From positions 48,071-112,070 of the forward strand of contig LUOO01000045.1 of assembly GCA_001626765.1 (NCBI GenBank): DNA of 64,000 bases. The letters are read 5' to 3'. Under the pieces are notes generated by a model. The model had not been told where the DNA came from. It was given only the letters and a program-made list of their open reading frames with translations, and did no database searches. The DNA is from Maritimibacter sp. REDSEA-S28_B5 (lineage in GTDB: Bacteria; Pseudomonadota; Alphaproteobacteria; Rhodobacterales; Rhodobacteraceae). A program made the position numbers and the translations under genes. Shown piece by piece: positions 1 to 9,714 of the stretch; the first letter of the stretch is position 1; the number at the start of each line of letters is the position of its first letter.

Positions 1-168
1 TCGTGCATATGTATACAGCCGCCCTGACGCCGTAGCGGGCCGGGACTGTCGGCGGCCAACCCCGGCAAGGGTATCTTAACCAAGTGCCCGGAAAGACTTG
101 GACAAATCCTACACAGGCGCGCAGGTTCATAGACGATCAGGTGGGGGCACCGAGATCGGAGAATTGCT

Positions 169-711
169 ATGGATCTGTCCGGAGCTGCCCCAATCGGTGC
201 CAGATGGGCGCTGCCCGTGATGGCGCCGGAAACCCGCGTGACGGCGGTGACGCAAGTGCAGAAACAGTCCGGGTCCTCCGGCGCCGGCACCGATGCCCAT
301 GACACGCCCGAGCAGGACCAGCATTCGGCCACGTCTCGCGACCTTCTCGCCCTGAGACGGGCGGTCGAGGACGGCAATCGGCCCGCGGGGCCACCGCCCT
401 CGTTCGACGTGAGCATCCTCGAAATGGACCGGGACCTGAAGCAGATCCTCGCGCGGATGGAGGCGGACCGGGCAAAGAGCCGCGACCATGACGCGATCCA
501 GACGTCGGAAGCGGCCCATGCGACGGCACGGGCGGCAGATGCCGACGCGCTGCGCGCCACGGCAGAGGCCGAGAGCGCCGAAGCGGTCGCGGCGGTGGTG
601 GAACGGGCAAAGACGGTTTCCGAGGACGCGCCGGCGCAGGGATCCGCCGCAGGATCGGCGGAGCCGTCCCGCCGGACGACTGCGGATGAGGGGTCGCGCG
701 CAGGTTTGTGA
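169..711 (+). CDS. hypothetical protein, Ala-rich C-terminus
   Basis: 180-residue open frame that I do not recognise. The N-terminal third is low in hydrophobicity and rich in Ser/Thr/Gly. From about residue 90 it is charged and then Ala/Glu-rich, as expected of a long amphipathic helix or coiled coil (ALRATAEAESAEAVAAVVE). No signal peptide or membrane segment is visible. It stands alone upstream of the long gap before accB. Codon use is similar to its neighbours, which favours a real gene, but overlapping open frames on both strands make this a modest call. Confidence 0.45.
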   Translation: MDLSGAAPIGARWALPVMAPETRVTAVTQVQKQSGSSGAGTDAHDTPEQDQHSATSRDLLALRRAVEDGNRPAGPPPSFDVSILEMDRDLKQILARMEADRAKSRDHDAIQTSEAAHATARAADADALRATAEAESAEAVAAVVERAKTVSEDAPAQGSAAGSAEPSRRTTADEGSRAGL

Positions 712-1308
712 ATCCCTTGGTGGTGACGGGGTAGCGGTTCACCGTGAAAGCGGTGCGCTGTGGATGGCGCGAGCGTGTCATAGGGTGATGAGCCCCTGGA
801 ACGACAGGCTGTCGAAGCACACAAGGCCGTGGCGCACGGCGTAGTGCGACGCCCCCCCTAAGCCACCGTAGATTTGAACATAGGCGTCTGGCTCGCCACA
901 TCCGGGCCCACGCCGCGCGGGGTCAGAGACCCCTCGCGCCGCGCCGCCGGTGTTCCCCCCTCCACCGGCGGCGTTCATCCTTGTGTTCGGACCGATCCTC
1001 GTCGGTGTTCGAATTTTGCTGTGCAAAATCCGACCCGCCGGGAGGGCCCTGCCCTCCCGGATCCTCCCGAAGTATTCAGGAACCAGTGAAGGGGAGCCGG
1101 GCCAGGTTCGGGCGCGGACCGCACGCTTTCGCCTTTTCCACGGCAATTGCATCGGGGGCTTTCCCTTCCCCCGGCCCCCGGCCTATAAGCGACAGAGAAA
1201 TTTCCCCCGCGACAAGACGGGGGGTGCCACGGGTGGAGCGCGCGGCGACAGAGGGTTCGGACGAACCCGTCGCAAGACCAGCCCATTGAGAGAGACGGTG
1301 CCGAACCA
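712..1308. other. gene-free stretch upstream of accB
   Basis: About 600 bases without a convincing gene. The open frames here carry no recognisable motif and overlap one another. The stretch contains one copy of the dispersed hairpin element (listed separately, 1013-1092) and must contain the accB promoter, which I cannot place. In some relatives aroQ precedes accB; no dehydroquinase-like frame is present here. Confidence 0.5.
1013..1092 (+). repeat. dispersed intergenic hairpin element, copy 1
   Basis: Two adjacent inverted repeats followed by a conserved tail. The first is ATTTTGC-tgt-GCAAAAT (1013-1029). The second is CCGGGAGGG-ccctg-CCCTCCCGG (1038-1060). The tail (about 1064-1092) reads CTCCCGAAGTATTCAGGAAC and then CAGTGAAGG. 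It is the most diverged of four copies in the window; compare copies near 21422, 26501 and 47960, whose tail is closer to ATATTTATGAACCAGAGAAG. Confidence 0.55.
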
Positions 1309-1806
1309 ATGACCAAGAAAGACCACGATAGCGACGTCGCCTTTATCCAGGCGCTTGCGGAACTCCTGCGCGAGAACGATCTGACCGAACTGGAGGTCAA
1401 ACGCGAATATGGCGAGGCCGACCGGCTCAATGTTCGTGTGAGCCGCGGTGGCGGGGTCGTGACGCAGATGGTCGCTCCGTCCTATGCCCCCTCCTACGCG
1501 CCGGCCCCGGCCCATGCGCCTTCGGCGGCGCCGGCCCCGGCCGCATCTGCGAGCGACGATCCGGCGGATCATCCGGGCGCCGTGACCTCGCCCATGGTCG
1601 GCACGGTCTACATGCAGTCCGAACCGGGCGCGCCCGCCTTCATCAAGATCGGCGACAAGGTGGCCGAAGGCGACACGCTGCTCATCGTCGAGGCGATGAA
1701 GACCATGAACCAGATCCCCTCGCCGCGCGCGGGCACCGTGAAGCGCATCCTCGTCGAGGATGGCTCGCCCGTCGAATACGGCGCGCCGCTGGTCATTCTG
1801 GAGTGA
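1309..1806 (+). CDS. accB: acetyl-CoA carboxylase biotin carboxyl carrier protein
   Basis: BCCP carries the biotin that shuttles CO2 from biotin carboxylase to carboxyltransferase in the first step of fatty-acid synthesis. The 165-residue protein has the usual layout: an N-terminal dimerisation region (residues 1-50), a Pro/Ala-rich linker (about 60-85, [16 protein letters not shown]), and a biotinyl domain. The biotinylation motif EAMKTMNQI is visible, and its Lys is the biotin site. Length is typical for the family. It is followed after 9-15 nt by accC, the usual accBC operon. The ATG lies downstream of a long untranslated region. Confidence 0.97.
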   Translation: MTKKDHDSDVAFIQALAELLRENDLTELEVKREYGEADRLNVRVSRGGGVVTQMVAPSYAPSYAPAPAHAPSAAPAPAASASDDPADHPGAVTSPMVGTVYMQSEPGAPAFIKIGDKVAEGDTLLIVEAMKTMNQIPSPRAGTVKRILVEDGSPVEYGAPLVILE

Positions 1807-1821
1807 TCCGGGGTCGTGGCC

Positions 1822-3168
1822 ATGTTTGACAAGATCCTTATCGCCAACCGGGGCGAAATCGCGTTGCGCGTCATCCGCGCGGCGCGCGAAATGGGCATCC
1901 AGACCGTCGCGGTGCATTCCACCGCCGACGCTGACGCCATGCATGTGCGCATGGCCGACGAAAGCGTCTGTATCGGGCCGCCGCCAGGCACCGACAGCTA
2001 CCTGTCCATTCCCGCGATCATCGCGGCCTGCGAAGTGACCGGCGCGCAGGCGATCCATCCGGGCTACGGCTTTCTGTCCGAGAATGCCAATTTCGTGCAG
2101 ATCGTCGAGGACCACGGGATCACCTTCATCGGGCCGTCGGCGGCGCATATCCGCATGATGGGCGACAAAATCACCGCCAAGGAAACCGCCGAGAACCTCG
2201 GGATCCCGGTCGTGCCGGGGTCGAAGGGCGGGGTTCCCGATCTCGAGACCGCTCGGGCGACGGCGGCCGAGATGGGCTATCCCGTCATCATCAAGGCGAC
2301 CGCCGGGGGCGGTGGCCGCGGCATGAAGGTGGCCGGAAACGAATCCAAGCTCGAAACCGCCTTCCGCACGGCGCGGTCCGAGGCCAAGTCGGCCTTTGGC
2401 AACGACGAAGTCTATATGGAGAAATACCTCCAGAAGCCGCGTCACATCGAGGTGCAGGTCTTTGGCGACGGCAAGGGGGGCGGAGTCCATCTGGCCGAAC
2501 GCGACTGTTCGCTGCAGCGGCGCCACCAGAAGGTCTTTGAAGAGGCGCCCGGCCCCTCGATCAGCCCCGAGGAGCGCGCGCGCATTGGCGGTATCTGCGC
2601 CAAGGCGATCGGCGACATGGGCTATTCCGGCGCGGGCACCGTCGAGTTCCTTTACGAGGACGGCGAGTTCTATTTCATCGAGATGAACACGCGGCTTCAG
2701 GTCGAACATCCGGTGACCGAGGGTATCTTTGGCGTCGATCTCGTGCGCGAACAGATCCGCGTGGCCTCCGGTATGCCGCTGTCTTTCGGGCAGGACGACT
2801 TGACGATCAACGGCCATGCCATCGAGATCCGGATCAACGCCGAGCGGCTGCCGAATTTCGCCCCCTGCCCCGGCAAGGTGACGCAGTTCCATGCCCCGGG
2901 CGGACTGGGCGTGCGGATGGATTCGGCGCTTTATGGCGGCTATTCCATCCCGCCCTACTACGACAGCCTGATCGGCAAGCTCATCGTGCATGGGCGGGAC
3001 CGGCCCGAGGCGCTATCGCGTCTCCACCGGGCGCTGGGCGAGCTGGTGGTGGACGGGATCGAGACCACGATCCCGCTGTTCCATGCGTTGCTTCAGGAGG
3101 AGGACATCCTCACCGGCAACTACGACATCCATTGGCTGGAGCACTGGCTCGCCGAGAACATAGGTTAG
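1822..3168 (+). CDS. accC: acetyl-CoA carboxylase biotin carboxylase subunit
   Basis: ATP-dependent carboxylation of the biotin on AccB. About 448 residues, the usual length. The N-terminus [19 protein letters not shown] is diagnostic. The ATP-grasp Gly-rich loop ([14 protein letters not shown]) and the catalytic segment [14 protein letters not shown] are intact. An in-frame GTG lies two codons upstream (1816), but the ATG at 1822 matches the family start. It is cotranscribed with accB and followed 3 nt later by aat, so translation of aat is probably coupled. Confidence 0.97.
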   Translation: MFDKILIANRGEIALRVIRAAREMGIQTVAVHSTADADAMHVRMADESVCIGPPPGTDSYLSIPAIIAACEVTGAQAIHPGYGFLSENANFVQIVEDHGITFIGPSAAHIRMMGDKITAKETAENLGIPVVPGSKGGVPDLETARATAAEMGYPVIIKATAGGGGRGMKVAGNESKLETAFRTARSEAKSAFGNDEVYMEKYLQKPRHIEVQVFGDGKGGGVHLAERDCSLQRRHQKVFEEAPGPSISPEERARIGGICAKAIGDMGYSGAGTVEFLYEDGEFYFIEMNTRLQVEHPVTEGIFGVDLVREQIRVASGMPLSFGQDDLTINGHAIEIRINAERLPNFAPCPGKVTQFHAPGGLGVRMDSALYGGYSIPPYYDSLIGKLIVHGRDRPEALSRLHRALGELVVDGIETTIPLFHALLQEEDILTGNYDIHWLEHWLAENIG

Positions 3169-3171
3169 GAC

Positions 3172-3831
3172 GTGTCGGGCGGCGAGGTGAAGCTGACGCC
3201 CGAACTCCTTCTACGCGCTTACGGCGCGGGCATCTTTCCCATGGCGGATGCCCGCGACGATCCCCGGATCTACTGGGTGGACCCGAAGTTTCGCGGGGTC
3301 ATGCCGCTCGACGGGTTCCACATGTCGCGCTCGCTGGCCCGGCGCATCCGGGCCGAGCCTTTTCGGGTGTCTTTGAACGAGGACTTCGCGGGTGTTGTCA
3401 CCGGCTGTGGCGAGCGCGAAACGACCTGGATCAACGGTCCGATCTTTGAGGCCTACGGGGCCCTTCACGCCCGCGGGCACGCCCATTCGCTGGAACTGTG
3501 GGAGGGCGAGGCGCTGGTCGGGGGCGTCTATGGCGTCACACTGGGGCGGGCGTTCTTCGGCGAGAGCATGTTCTCACGCCGCCGCGATGCGTCCAAGGTG
3601 GCGCTGGCCTATCTCGTCGCCCATCTCGCACAGACCGGGTTCGAGCTGTTCGACACGCAGTTCCTGACCGAGCACCTCGCGAGCCTTGGCGGGATCGAGG
3701 TGCCGCGGGCACGCTATCACCAGCTTCTCGAACTGGCGCTCGCCGGGTCAGACGCGCGGATCGGGGCACGGCCCCTGCCTGATGCTCATTCGGTCGTGCA
3801 GCGCATCACCCAGACGTCGAAACGCGCGTGA
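3172..3831 (+). CDS. aat: leucyl/phenylalanyl-tRNA--protein transferase
   Basis: Transfers Leu or Phe from aminoacyl-tRNA to N-terminal Lys/Arg of proteins, making ClpS/ClpAP N-degrons. 219 residues with a GTG start. Family landmarks include [15 protein letters not shown] near the N-terminus, [20 protein letters not shown], the [13 protein letters not shown] region and [16 protein letters not shown]. The 3' end overlaps the convergent DUF2155 gene by 46 nt. The accBC-aat order is common in this group. Confidence 0.95.
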   Translation: MSGGEVKLTPELLLRAYGAGIFPMADARDDPRIYWVDPKFRGVMPLDGFHMSRSLARRIRAEPFRVSLNEDFAGVVTGCGERETTWINGPIFEAYGALHARGHAHSLELWEGEALVGGVYGVTLGRAFFGESMFSRRRDASKVALAYLVAHLAQTGFELFDTQFLTEHLASLGGIEVPRARYHQLLELALAGSDARIGARPLPDAHSVVQRITQTSKRA

Positions 3832-4349
3832 TCCAGCGCCGAGAGCGCCGGGCTCGAGGCCACCATCCAGGCATCGAAAAGCGGCGTTTCGTCGTTGTTC
3901 TCGCGGATCACGAGATGGGCAAAGGCGTCGCCCACCGGGTTGTCGGTGGGGTAGCGGCAATCGCCCAGCGTGATCTGGAGCCAGCCGATCTCGCCCGTTT
4001 CGCCGGTCTTGAGCGACAGATCGACAGTCTTGCCCGACAGCTTGTCCAGGCCCCGGATGTTGGCCCCGGTGCCCTCGACCACTTCGGGCCCCTCCTGCAC
4101 GGTCGTCACCGTCTCGCCCTCGCCGGGGCGGAGCGGCGCGTTGGGGTCGTCCGGGTTGGGCGCGATGGGGTTGCCGTATTCGTCGAAGGGGACGTTTTCC
4201 TCAAAGACCTGATCTTCTGGTTCGTCGATCGGGCCCTCGATCACGTCGAGCGGCTGAAAGTCCGGTGGCACGTCGACGCCGTCGTCCTGCGCGAGGGTTG
4301 CGAAAGGGGCAACGGCGCAGGCCGTCACGAGAAGGAATTGACGCAGCAT
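3786..4349 (-). CDS. DUF2155 domain-containing periplasmic protein
   Basis: 187-residue protein with a clear signal peptide ([20 protein letters not shown], cleavage before QDD). A Pro/Asp-rich linker follows, then a C-terminal DUF2155 domain (about residues 95-187) with conserved [21 protein letters not shown] and a final VWVMRCT. Function is unknown. It is nearly always linked to aat and mlaD in alphaproteobacteria, as here. Its ATG overlaps the TAA of mlaD by one base, so the two are translationally coupled. Confidence 0.85.
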   Translation of the reverse strand: MLRQFLLVTACAVAPFATLAQDDGVDVPPDFQPLDVIEGPIDEPEDQVFEENVPFDEYGNPIAPNPDDPNAPLRPGEGETVTTVQEGPEVVEGTGANIRGLDKLSGKTVDLSLKTGETGEIGWLQITLGDCRYPTDNPVGDAFAHLVIRENNDETPLFDAWMVASSPALSALDHARFDVWVMRCTTE

Positions 4350-4810
4350 TAGCGGCTCCCGTTGTTGTTCAGCCGGTCGAGGAGAAGGTCGACGATGCTG
4401 AACTCCGGCTCGGCGGTGCGGAACTGACCACCGGGGGCCAGTGTCCCGGAGGCCGTGCCGGGGATGATTTCGACGTAGGTTCCGCCCAGAAGGCCCTCGG
4501 ACGAGACGACGGCGAGGCTGTCGGACGGAAACTGGTAGGGGCCTTCCACGGTCAGTTCCGTTTCGGCCCCGAAGGTTTCGGGGTTGAGTGTGAGCCAGCT
4601 CACGTGGCCCACCGGGATGCCCGCGATGCGCACGTCGGTGCCCTCGGAAATGCCCTCGGCGCTGGCGAGCGACACGCGGTAGCGCGCGGCGTCGGTAGGA
4701 CCGGAGAACCAGCCAAGGATCGTCGAGGCATAGACGAGCGCCGCGGCGACGAGCGCGATCACGACGGCGCCCGTCACGATGTCCACTATGTCGGATGAGC
4801 GGTAGGTCAC
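4349..4810 (-). CDS. mlaD: outer-membrane lipid asymmetry protein MlaD-like (MCE domain)
   Basis: MCE-domain subunit of the Mla phospholipid transport system, anchored in the inner membrane with the MCE domain in the periplasm. 153 residues: a short cytosolic start, one membrane helix (about 8-30, IVTGAVVIALVAAALVYAST), then an MCE domain with EGISEGTDVRIAGIPVG and SEGLLGGTYVEIIPG. I chose the GTG at 4810 because GGAGG sits 8 nt upstream; a longer open frame to 4915 adds only non-conserved residues. Other mla genes are not adjacent. Confidence 0.88.
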   Translation of the reverse strand: MTYRSSDIVDIVTGAVVIALVAAALVYASTILGWFSGPTDAARYRVSLASAEGISEGTDVRIAGIPVGHVSWLTLNPETFGAETELTVEGPYQFPSDSLAVVSSEGLLGGTYVEIIPGTASGTLAPGGQFRTAEPEFSIVDLLLDRLNNNGSR

Positions 4811-4841
4811 GTCGCGGCCTCCAGTGGCGACCGGGGTGGGA

Positions 4842-5216
4842 TCACTCCGGCTGCCATGCCTCGTAGTCGCGGCGTTCCACCGGGGCTTCACGGCGGATCG
4901 ACCCGGCGGGGACATAGGCCAGCGCGGTGCCGGTCATGTTGTCGAGATGCGGCTTTTCCCAGTCCTTATGCACGAGCGGCGCTTCGGCGGGGTTCTCATC
5001 GAAGGTGAAATGCAGCCAGCCGTGCCAGTCGGCGGAAATCCGGCTCGCTTCCGGTTCGCCCGCATAGATCACCCAGCGTTTCTTGCCATCGCGTGTGGTG
5101 TAGAAGGTGTTGCCTTGCGCGTCTTCGCCGACCTTGACCCCACGGCGCGCGGTAAAGAGCCGGGTGCCGAGTGTTTCGCGGTGCCACCAGGTGAGAAGCG
5201 ACAGGATGAAGCGCAT
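4842..5216 (-). CDS. NADH:ubiquinone oxidoreductase subunit NDUFA12
   Basis: Alphaproteobacterial homologue of the mitochondrial complex I accessory subunit NDUFA12 (B17.2). 124 residues. The core shows [21 protein letters not shown], the [18 protein letters not shown] segment and [19 protein letters not shown] lies upstream of the chosen ATG at 5216; the frame remains open to 5429 without conserved sequence. It is first gene of the NDUFA12-mlaD-DUF2155 operon, away from the main nuo cluster as is normal. Confidence 0.9.
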   Translation of the reverse strand: MRFILSLLTWWHRETLGTRLFTARRGVKVGEDAQGNTFYTTRDGKKRWVIYAGEPEASRISADWHGWLHFTFDENPAEAPLVHKDWEKPHLDNMTGTALAYVPAGSIRREAPVERRDYEAWQPE

Positions 5217-5482
5217 GGAAAGCCTCCGGTTGTTCTCCTTTCCTATGCCAGCAAGGCCCGGTGAGGTCCAGCCGTTTCCGGGGCCCGGCCGGGCAGGTCG
5301 GCGGAGAAGTGAACGGCTATCGTGGCTGAAATGGCGCGATTGTTCACGGACTGGACAAAAAGGTTCACGTGGGAATGAAATAGTTCGCCCATTTTCACAT
5401 TTTAGCCCCGATTGTCCGCGATACGGCAACGGTCGAGACCAGACTCCCTCAACTATTGCGAAAGACAGAACAGGACCGACAA

Positions 5483-5785
5483 ATGTTTGATGCCCCCCAG
5501 CTTGCCGCCATCGGCCTTGGCGCGCTCATTATCGGCGCGGTGGAAACCAAGGGATTTCAGGAAAACCCGTTTCAGGAAGAGGCCCGGATGGACGGCGCGA
5601 AATTCGTCGCCGTGTCCGGTCGTCATGCCACCGACACCGCGATCTCGACCACGTCGCTTGGCAGCTTTGCCCAGGTGGACGAGGGCGAGCCCAACGGGTT
5701 CGAGACCGCCATCGTCTTTGCCGCCGACCTACGCGACCGCGCTGTTTTTGGCGCGCAGGAGGTGTGGCGGGCGCTAGAGGACTAG
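5483..5785 (+). CDS. hypothetical protein, about 100 residues
   Basis: Unrecognised small protein. A short hydrophobic segment near the N-terminus ([15 protein letters not shown], about residues 6-20) could be a membrane anchor or a buried helix. The rest is polar, ending [16 protein letters not shown]. The ATG at 5483 is preceded by an AGGACC Shine-Dalgarno-like stretch; a TTG nine codons upstream is less likely. It is monocistronic and convergent with the RidA gene. Confidence 0.55.
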   Translation: MFDAPQLAAIGLGALIIGAVETKGFQENPFQEEARMDGAKFVAVSGRHATDTAISTTSLGSFAQVDEGEPNGFETAIVFAADLRDRAVFGAQEVWRALED

Positions 5786-5811
5786 CGCCCGGCCGATAAC
5801 AGCGGGATCGG

Positions 5812-6195
5812 TCAGGAAAGAATTCTCGCGACCGCTTCGATCTCGATCTTCATTTCCGGGTTCATGAGCCGCGCCTCGATCATCGTGGCGGCGGGCATGG
5901 CCGTGGCAAAGGCCTTGGACAACACCGGCCAGCAGGCTTCGAAGTCGTTGCCGTCGGAGAGAATGTATTTCACCTGCACCACGTCATCGAGCGTTGCGCC
6001 AGCTTCTTTCAACGCCTTCTCGATCGTGGCGAGCGCGTTGGCCGCCTGCTCGGCCACGTCATCGGGCATCACCATGGTCGCGTAATCGTAGCCGGTGGTG
6101 CCCGAGACAAAGACCCATCCATCCACCGCGACAGCGCGGGAATAGCCGATCTGGGCCTCGAAGGGAGAGCCGGAAGAGATGAGTTTGCGGGTCAT
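5812..6195 (-). CDS. RidA (YjgF/YER057c/UK114) family protein
   Basis: 127 residues, the usual RidA length. RidA proteins hydrolyse reactive enamine/imine intermediates released by PLP enzymes; many paralogues have other small-molecule roles. Visible landmarks are an early GSPFEAQIGYSRAVAVDGWVFVSGTTGYD, the mid-protein TIEKALKEAGATLDDVVQVK helix and a late MPAATMIEARLMNPEMKIEIEAVA. The canonical RN-Pro-x-GYYP catalytic Arg context is not obvious: the segment reads MIEARLMNPEMKIEIE, keeping the Arg. It is probably a YjgH/paralogous subgroup. Confidence 0.88.
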   Translation of the reverse strand: MTRKLISSGSPFEAQIGYSRAVAVDGWVFVSGTTGYDYATMVMPDDVAEQAANALATIEKALKEAGATLDDVVQVKYILSDGNDFEACWPVLSKAFATAMPAATMIEARLMNPEMKIEIEAVARILS

Positions 6196-6274
6196 GTGTG
6201 CCTCATGGATGGGTAACTACGCCGCCCTTGTATTGGGAATCGCGAGGGCGGCAAGAGGCTTGTTGATCCGATGA

Positions 6275-6303
6275 AAAAGGCGCCACAGCGGGCGCCTTTT
6301 CGT
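6275..6303 (-). terminator. intrinsic terminator of clpX
   Basis: GC-rich inverted repeat AAAAGGCGC / GCGCCTTTT with an 8-nt loop. Read on the minus strand it follows the clpX stop by about 20 nt and ends in a T-run. The A/T flanks make it potentially bidirectional. Confidence 0.75.
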
Positions 6304-6321
6304 CTGCTCTAACGGGCGGGA

Positions 6322-7593
6322 TCAGGCCGAGGCGCCCTCTTTCTTGCCTTGCTCTTCGGCGTAGATGAGGAGCGGCTTGGCGGCGGAATTCACCGCCTCT
6401 TCGTTAACGACGACCTCGTTCACGTTGGACATGCTCGGCAGTTCGAACATCGTGTCGAGCAGGATGTCCTCCATGATCGAGCGCAGGCCACGCGCACCGG
6501 TCTTGCGCTGGATGGCACGCTTCGCGATGGCCGACAGAGCGTCATCGGTGAAGGTGAGCTTTGCGTCCTCGATATCGAACAGGCGCTGATACTGCTTCAC
6601 GAGCGCGTTCTTTGGCTGGGTGAGGATCGTCACGAGCGCGTCCTCGTCGAGGTCCTCGAGCGTGGCGAGCACCGGAAGACGGCCGACGAATTCCGGGATC
6701 AGGCCGAATTTCAGCAGGTCCTCGGGTTCGAGCGACTTGAACCATTCCCCGGTCTTGCGGGCCTCGTCATCCTTCACGTCGGCGCCGAAGCCGATGGCCG
6801 TGCCCTTGCCCCGCTGCGCGATGATCCGGTCGAGACCGGCAAACGCACCGCCGCAAATGAAGAGGATGTTCGTGGTGTCCACTTGCAGGAATTCCTGCTG
6901 CGGATGCTTGCGCCCACCCTGCGGCGGAACACTGGCCACGGTGCCTTCCATGATCTTGAGCAGCGCCTGTTGCACACCCTCACCCGACACGTCGCGGGTG
7001 ATCGAGGGGTTGTCGGACTTGCGCGTGATCTTGTCGACCTCGTCGATATAGACGATGCCGCGCTGCGCCCGTTCGACGTTGTATTCCGACGCCTGGAGCA
7101 GCTTGAGAATGATGTTTTCGACATCTTCGCCCACGTAGCCGGCTTCGGTCAGCGTGGTCGCGTCGGCCATCGTGAAGGGCACGTCGAGAATCCGGGCGAG
7201 CGTCTGGGCGAGGAGCGTCTTGCCGCAGCCCGTGGGGCCGATGAGCAGGATGTTCGACTTCGCCAGTTCAATATCCTCGCCCGACTTCGCGGCGTGGTTC
7301 AGGCGTTTGTAGTGGTTGTGGACGGCGACAGAGAGGACGCGCTTGGCGTGCATCTGCCCGATGACATAATCGTCCAGCACGTCGCAGATGTCCTGCGGGG
7401 TCGGAACGCCATCGGTGGACTTGAGGCCGGACCCCTTCGTCTCTTCCCGGATGATGTCCATGCACAACTCGACACATTCATCGCAGATGAAGACTGTCGG
7501 TCCCGCGATCAGCTTTCGCACCTCATGCTGGCTCTTCCCGCAGAAGGAGCAATAGAGGGTGTTCTTGCTGTCACCACCGGAGTTATTCGCCAT
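6322..7593 (-). CDS. clpX: ATP-dependent Clp protease ATP-binding subunit ClpX
   Basis: AAA+ unfoldase that feeds substrates to ClpP. 423 residues from the ATG at 7593. The N-terminal Zn-binding domain is complete (CSFCGKSQ then ICDECVELC). Walker A is [15 protein letters not shown], Walker B VYIDEVDK, and the pore loop (GYVGEDVE) and sensor regions are present. An open frame extends 34 codons upstream of this ATG without conservation. It follows clpP by 150 nt on the same strand. Confidence 0.97.
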   Translation of the reverse strand: MANNSGGDSKNTLYCSFCGKSQHEVRKLIAGPTVFICDECVELCMDIIREETKGSGLKSTDGVPTPQDICDVLDDYVIGQMHAKRVLSVAVHNHYKRLNHAAKSGEDIELAKSNILLIGPTGCGKTLLAQTLARILDVPFTMADATTLTEAGYVGEDVENIILKLLQASEYNVERAQRGIVYIDEVDKITRKSDNPSITRDVSGEGVQQALLKIMEGTVASVPPQGGRKHPQQEFLQVDTTNILFICGGAFAGLDRIIAQRGKGTAIGFGADVKDDEARKTGEWFKSLEPEDLLKFGLIPEFVGRLPVLATLEDLDEDALVTILTQPKNALVKQYQRLFDIEDAKLTFTDDALSAIAKRAIQRKTGARGLRSIMEDILLDTMFELPSMSNVNEVVVNEEAVNSAAKPLLIYAEEQGKKEGASA

Positions 7594-7684
7594 ATCGTCG
7601 TCCAATCCGGGGCCCCTGCCCCGCTTATGTCGCGCGCGCACGCGCCAGAGCCTTTTGGTTCGCCCGAGTTTAGGGCAGCCCATC

Positions 7685-7722
7685 CGCCCCCGCAATGCCC
7701 GATTGGGTCATCGGCGGGGGCG
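7685..7722 (-). promoter_or_regulatory. hairpin between clpP and clpX
   Basis: Perfect 9-bp inverted repeat CGCCCCCGC / GCGGGGGCG around a 20-nt loop in the 150-nt clpP-clpX gap. It lacks a T-tract in either direction, so it may be an attenuating or mRNA-stabilising stem rather than a full terminator. Confidence 0.4.
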
Positions 7723-7743
7723 CACGGTTTGTTTACGCCCCGC

Positions 7744-8367
7744 TTACGCTTCGATGGCCGCGCGGTTTTCGACGATCTCATCGATCAGACCCCAGTCCTT
7801 GGCGGTCTCGGCGTCCATGAAGTTGTCGCGTTCCAGCGCATCCACCACGGCCTTGAGTTTCTGGCCGGTGTGTTTGACGTAGATGTTGTTGAGGCGATCC
7901 TTGAGCTTCTGCGTTTCCTGCGCGTGGATCATGATGTCGGTCGCCTGGCCCTGATACCCGCCCGAGGGCTGGTGGACCATGATGCGCGAGTTGGGCAGCG
8001 AGAAGCGCATCCCCTTTTCGCCCGCGGTGAGCAGGAGCGACCCCATTGAGGCCGCCTGGCCCATCACGAGGGTCGAGACCTTGGGCCGGATGTATTGCAT
8101 CGTGTCGTAGATTGACAAACCGCTGGTGACGACGCCACCGGGCGAGTTGATGTACATCGCGATTTCCTTCGAGGGATTTTCCGCCTCGAGAAACAGCAGC
8201 TGGGCGCAAATGAGCGACGACATGCCGTCATGCACCGGGCCGTTGAGGAAGATGATCCGCTCTTTCAGCAGACGCGAGAAAATGTCGTAGGCGCGTTCGC
8301 CCCGGCTCGTCTGCTCCACGACCATGGGAACGAGCGTGTTCATGTAAGTGTCGATGGGGTCTTTCAT
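7744..8367 (-). CDS. clpP: ATP-dependent Clp protease proteolytic subunit
   Basis: Serine peptidase barrel of the Clp protease. 207 residues. The catalytic Ser lies in [10 protein letters not shown], the His in [15 protein letters not shown], and the Asp in the C-terminal [11 protein letters not shown] region. The tandem clpP-clpX order is standard. The N-terminal propeptide is short. Confidence 0.97.
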   Translation of the reverse strand: MKDPIDTYMNTLVPMVVEQTSRGERAYDIFSRLLKERIIFLNGPVHDGMSSLICAQLLFLEAENPSKEIAMYINSPGGVVTSGLSIYDTMQYIRPKVSTLVMGQAASMGSLLLTAGEKGMRFSLPNSRIMVHQPSGGYQGQATDIMIHAQETQKLKDRLNNIYVKHTGQKLKAVVDALERDNFMDAETAKDWGLIDEIVENRAAIEA

Positions 8368-8440
8368 TGTCCGCCTGCCCTTGTTCTATCTGAGGTCGCC
8401 CCGGACGGGGCGGCGTAGGATGAATCCTAGTCACGGTTGA

Positions 8441-8460
8441 GGGGGGCTTCAAGGCCCCCC
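8441..8460 (-). terminator. possible terminator of the 8.5-13.7 kb ABC operon
   Basis: Inverted repeat GGGGGGC-ttcaag-GCCCCCC, about 50 nt beyond the stop of the last permease gene. There is no good T-run, so termination efficiency is doubtful. Confidence 0.4.
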
Positions 8461-8511
8461 CGGACCGTGTTCCGTCACATGGGGCAGAAAGGTTAAGATC
8501 GGGTTCGCACC

Positions 8512-9711
8512 CTAGCTCGGGCTGAGACCACGCAGGCGCTCGGACCGGCGACGCAGAAGCTCGACCGTGGTGAGAAGCGCGATCGAGATGGCCACGAGGA
8601 TCGTCGCCACGGCAAGGATCGTGGGCGAAATCTGCTCTCGCAGCCCGATAAACATCTGCCACGGCAGCGTCTTTTGCTGTGCCGAGCCCACGAAGAGCAC
8701 CACCACGACTTCGTCAAACGAGGTGATGAAGGCGAAGAGCCCGCCCGAGATCACCCCCGGCAGGATGAGCGGCATCTGAATGCGCAGGAAGGTCGTCACG
8801 GGGTCCGCGCCAAGGTTGGCCGAGGCCCGCGTGAGCGAGCGGTCAAAGCCCACGAGCGTCGCCGTCACCGTGATGATCACGAAGGGGATACCGAGGGCGG
8901 CATGGGCCAGCACAACGCCCAGATAGGTGCCCTGAAGACCTGCGCGGGAGTAAAAGAAATACATCCCTGCCGCCGAGATGATGAGCGGCACGATCATGGG
9001 CGAGATGAGCACGGCCATGATCGCCCGGCGGAACGGCACATGCGGCTGGCTCAGCCCGATCGCGGCCAGCGTGCCGAAGCCCACGGCGAGGATCGTCGCG
9101 ACGGGGGCGATCTTGAGCGAGTTCCACATGGCGCTCTGCCAGTCGGAGTTCGAGAAGAAGTCGCGGTAATGCTTGAGGCTGTAGCCGTCCGGGTCGAGCG
9201 CCAGCATCTCGGGCGTGAAGGTGAAGAAGTTCTCGGCGTTGAACGACAGCGGGATGATCGTGATGATCGGCGCGATCAGGAAAAAGAAGATGAAGCCGCA
9301 GATGAACAGATAAGTGTTGTGCCAGAGCGTCTGGCCGGCGGTGGCGTAGATCGGCACGCCCGAACGGTAATCCCCCCGCCCGATCCAGTAGATCCACCAG
9401 CTGACCACGGCCCCGACGATGATCCCGGCAACCGCCCCGCCCCATGTGCCAAGGACAAAGCCGACCACGGCGGTGAGCACGATCAGCCCGAGCCGTCCGG
9501 CGGTGCGGTTGGGCACGAAGCTCATCAGGACGAAGCCCGCGACGGCGCCGTAGATCAAGCCGATGACAAAGCCCATGAGGCCGTTGTCCGCCGTGTTGCC
9601 TGCGAGGAAGCCGAAGAAGCCCCCCATCGCCGCGCTCATCGGCACGGTGAAGCCCCAGAGGGGCGGCGTACCCTTGTCCACGATCAGTTCGTCGGCTGTT
9701 GCATCTGTCAT
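8512..9711 (-). CDS. polyamine-type ABC transporter permease (PotC-like) with extra N-terminal membrane domain
   Basis: Inner-membrane permease. The C-terminal 270 residues are a standard PotC/PotI fold with the EAA-type loop region (RASANLGADPVTTFLRIQMPLILPG) and a final IALLTTVELLRRRSERLR. Unlike the usual 260-280 residue family member, this protein is 399 residues. The first ~125 residues form about four short Gly/Val-rich hydrophobic helices (GGFFGFLAGNTADNGLMGFV, then GLIVLTAVVGFVLG) before the normal first membrane helix. It is last gene of the operon, 3 nt after the partner permease. Confidence 0.88.
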   Translation of the reverse strand: MTDATADELIVDKGTPPLWGFTVPMSAAMGGFFGFLAGNTADNGLMGFVIGLIYGAVAGFVLMSFVPNRTAGRLGLIVLTAVVGFVLGTWGGAVAGIIVGAVVSWWIYWIGRGDYRSGVPIYATAGQTLWHNTYLFICGFIFFFLIAPIITIIPLSFNAENFFTFTPEMLALDPDGYSLKHYRDFFSNSDWQSAMWNSLKIAPVATILAVGFGTLAAIGLSQPHVPFRRAIMAVLISPMIVPLIISAAGMYFFYSRAGLQGTYLGVVLAHAALGIPFVIITVTATLVGFDRSLTRASANLGADPVTTFLRIQMPLILPGVISGGLFAFITSFDEVVVVLFVGSAQQKTLPWQMFIGLREQISPTILAVATILVAISIALLTTVELLRRRSERLRGLSPS

Positions 9712-9714
9712 GGC

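Noticed and set aside
167..901. Arg/Pro-rich minus-strand frame upstream of accB
   Set aside because: No conserved features; low-complexity composition.
1183..2991. 600-codon minus-strand frame antisense to accB/accC
   Set aside because: Compositional shadow; accB and accC are certain.
8416..8429. Small TAGGA...TCCTA dyad near clpP
   Set aside because: Too short and not linked to any terminator or operator pattern.
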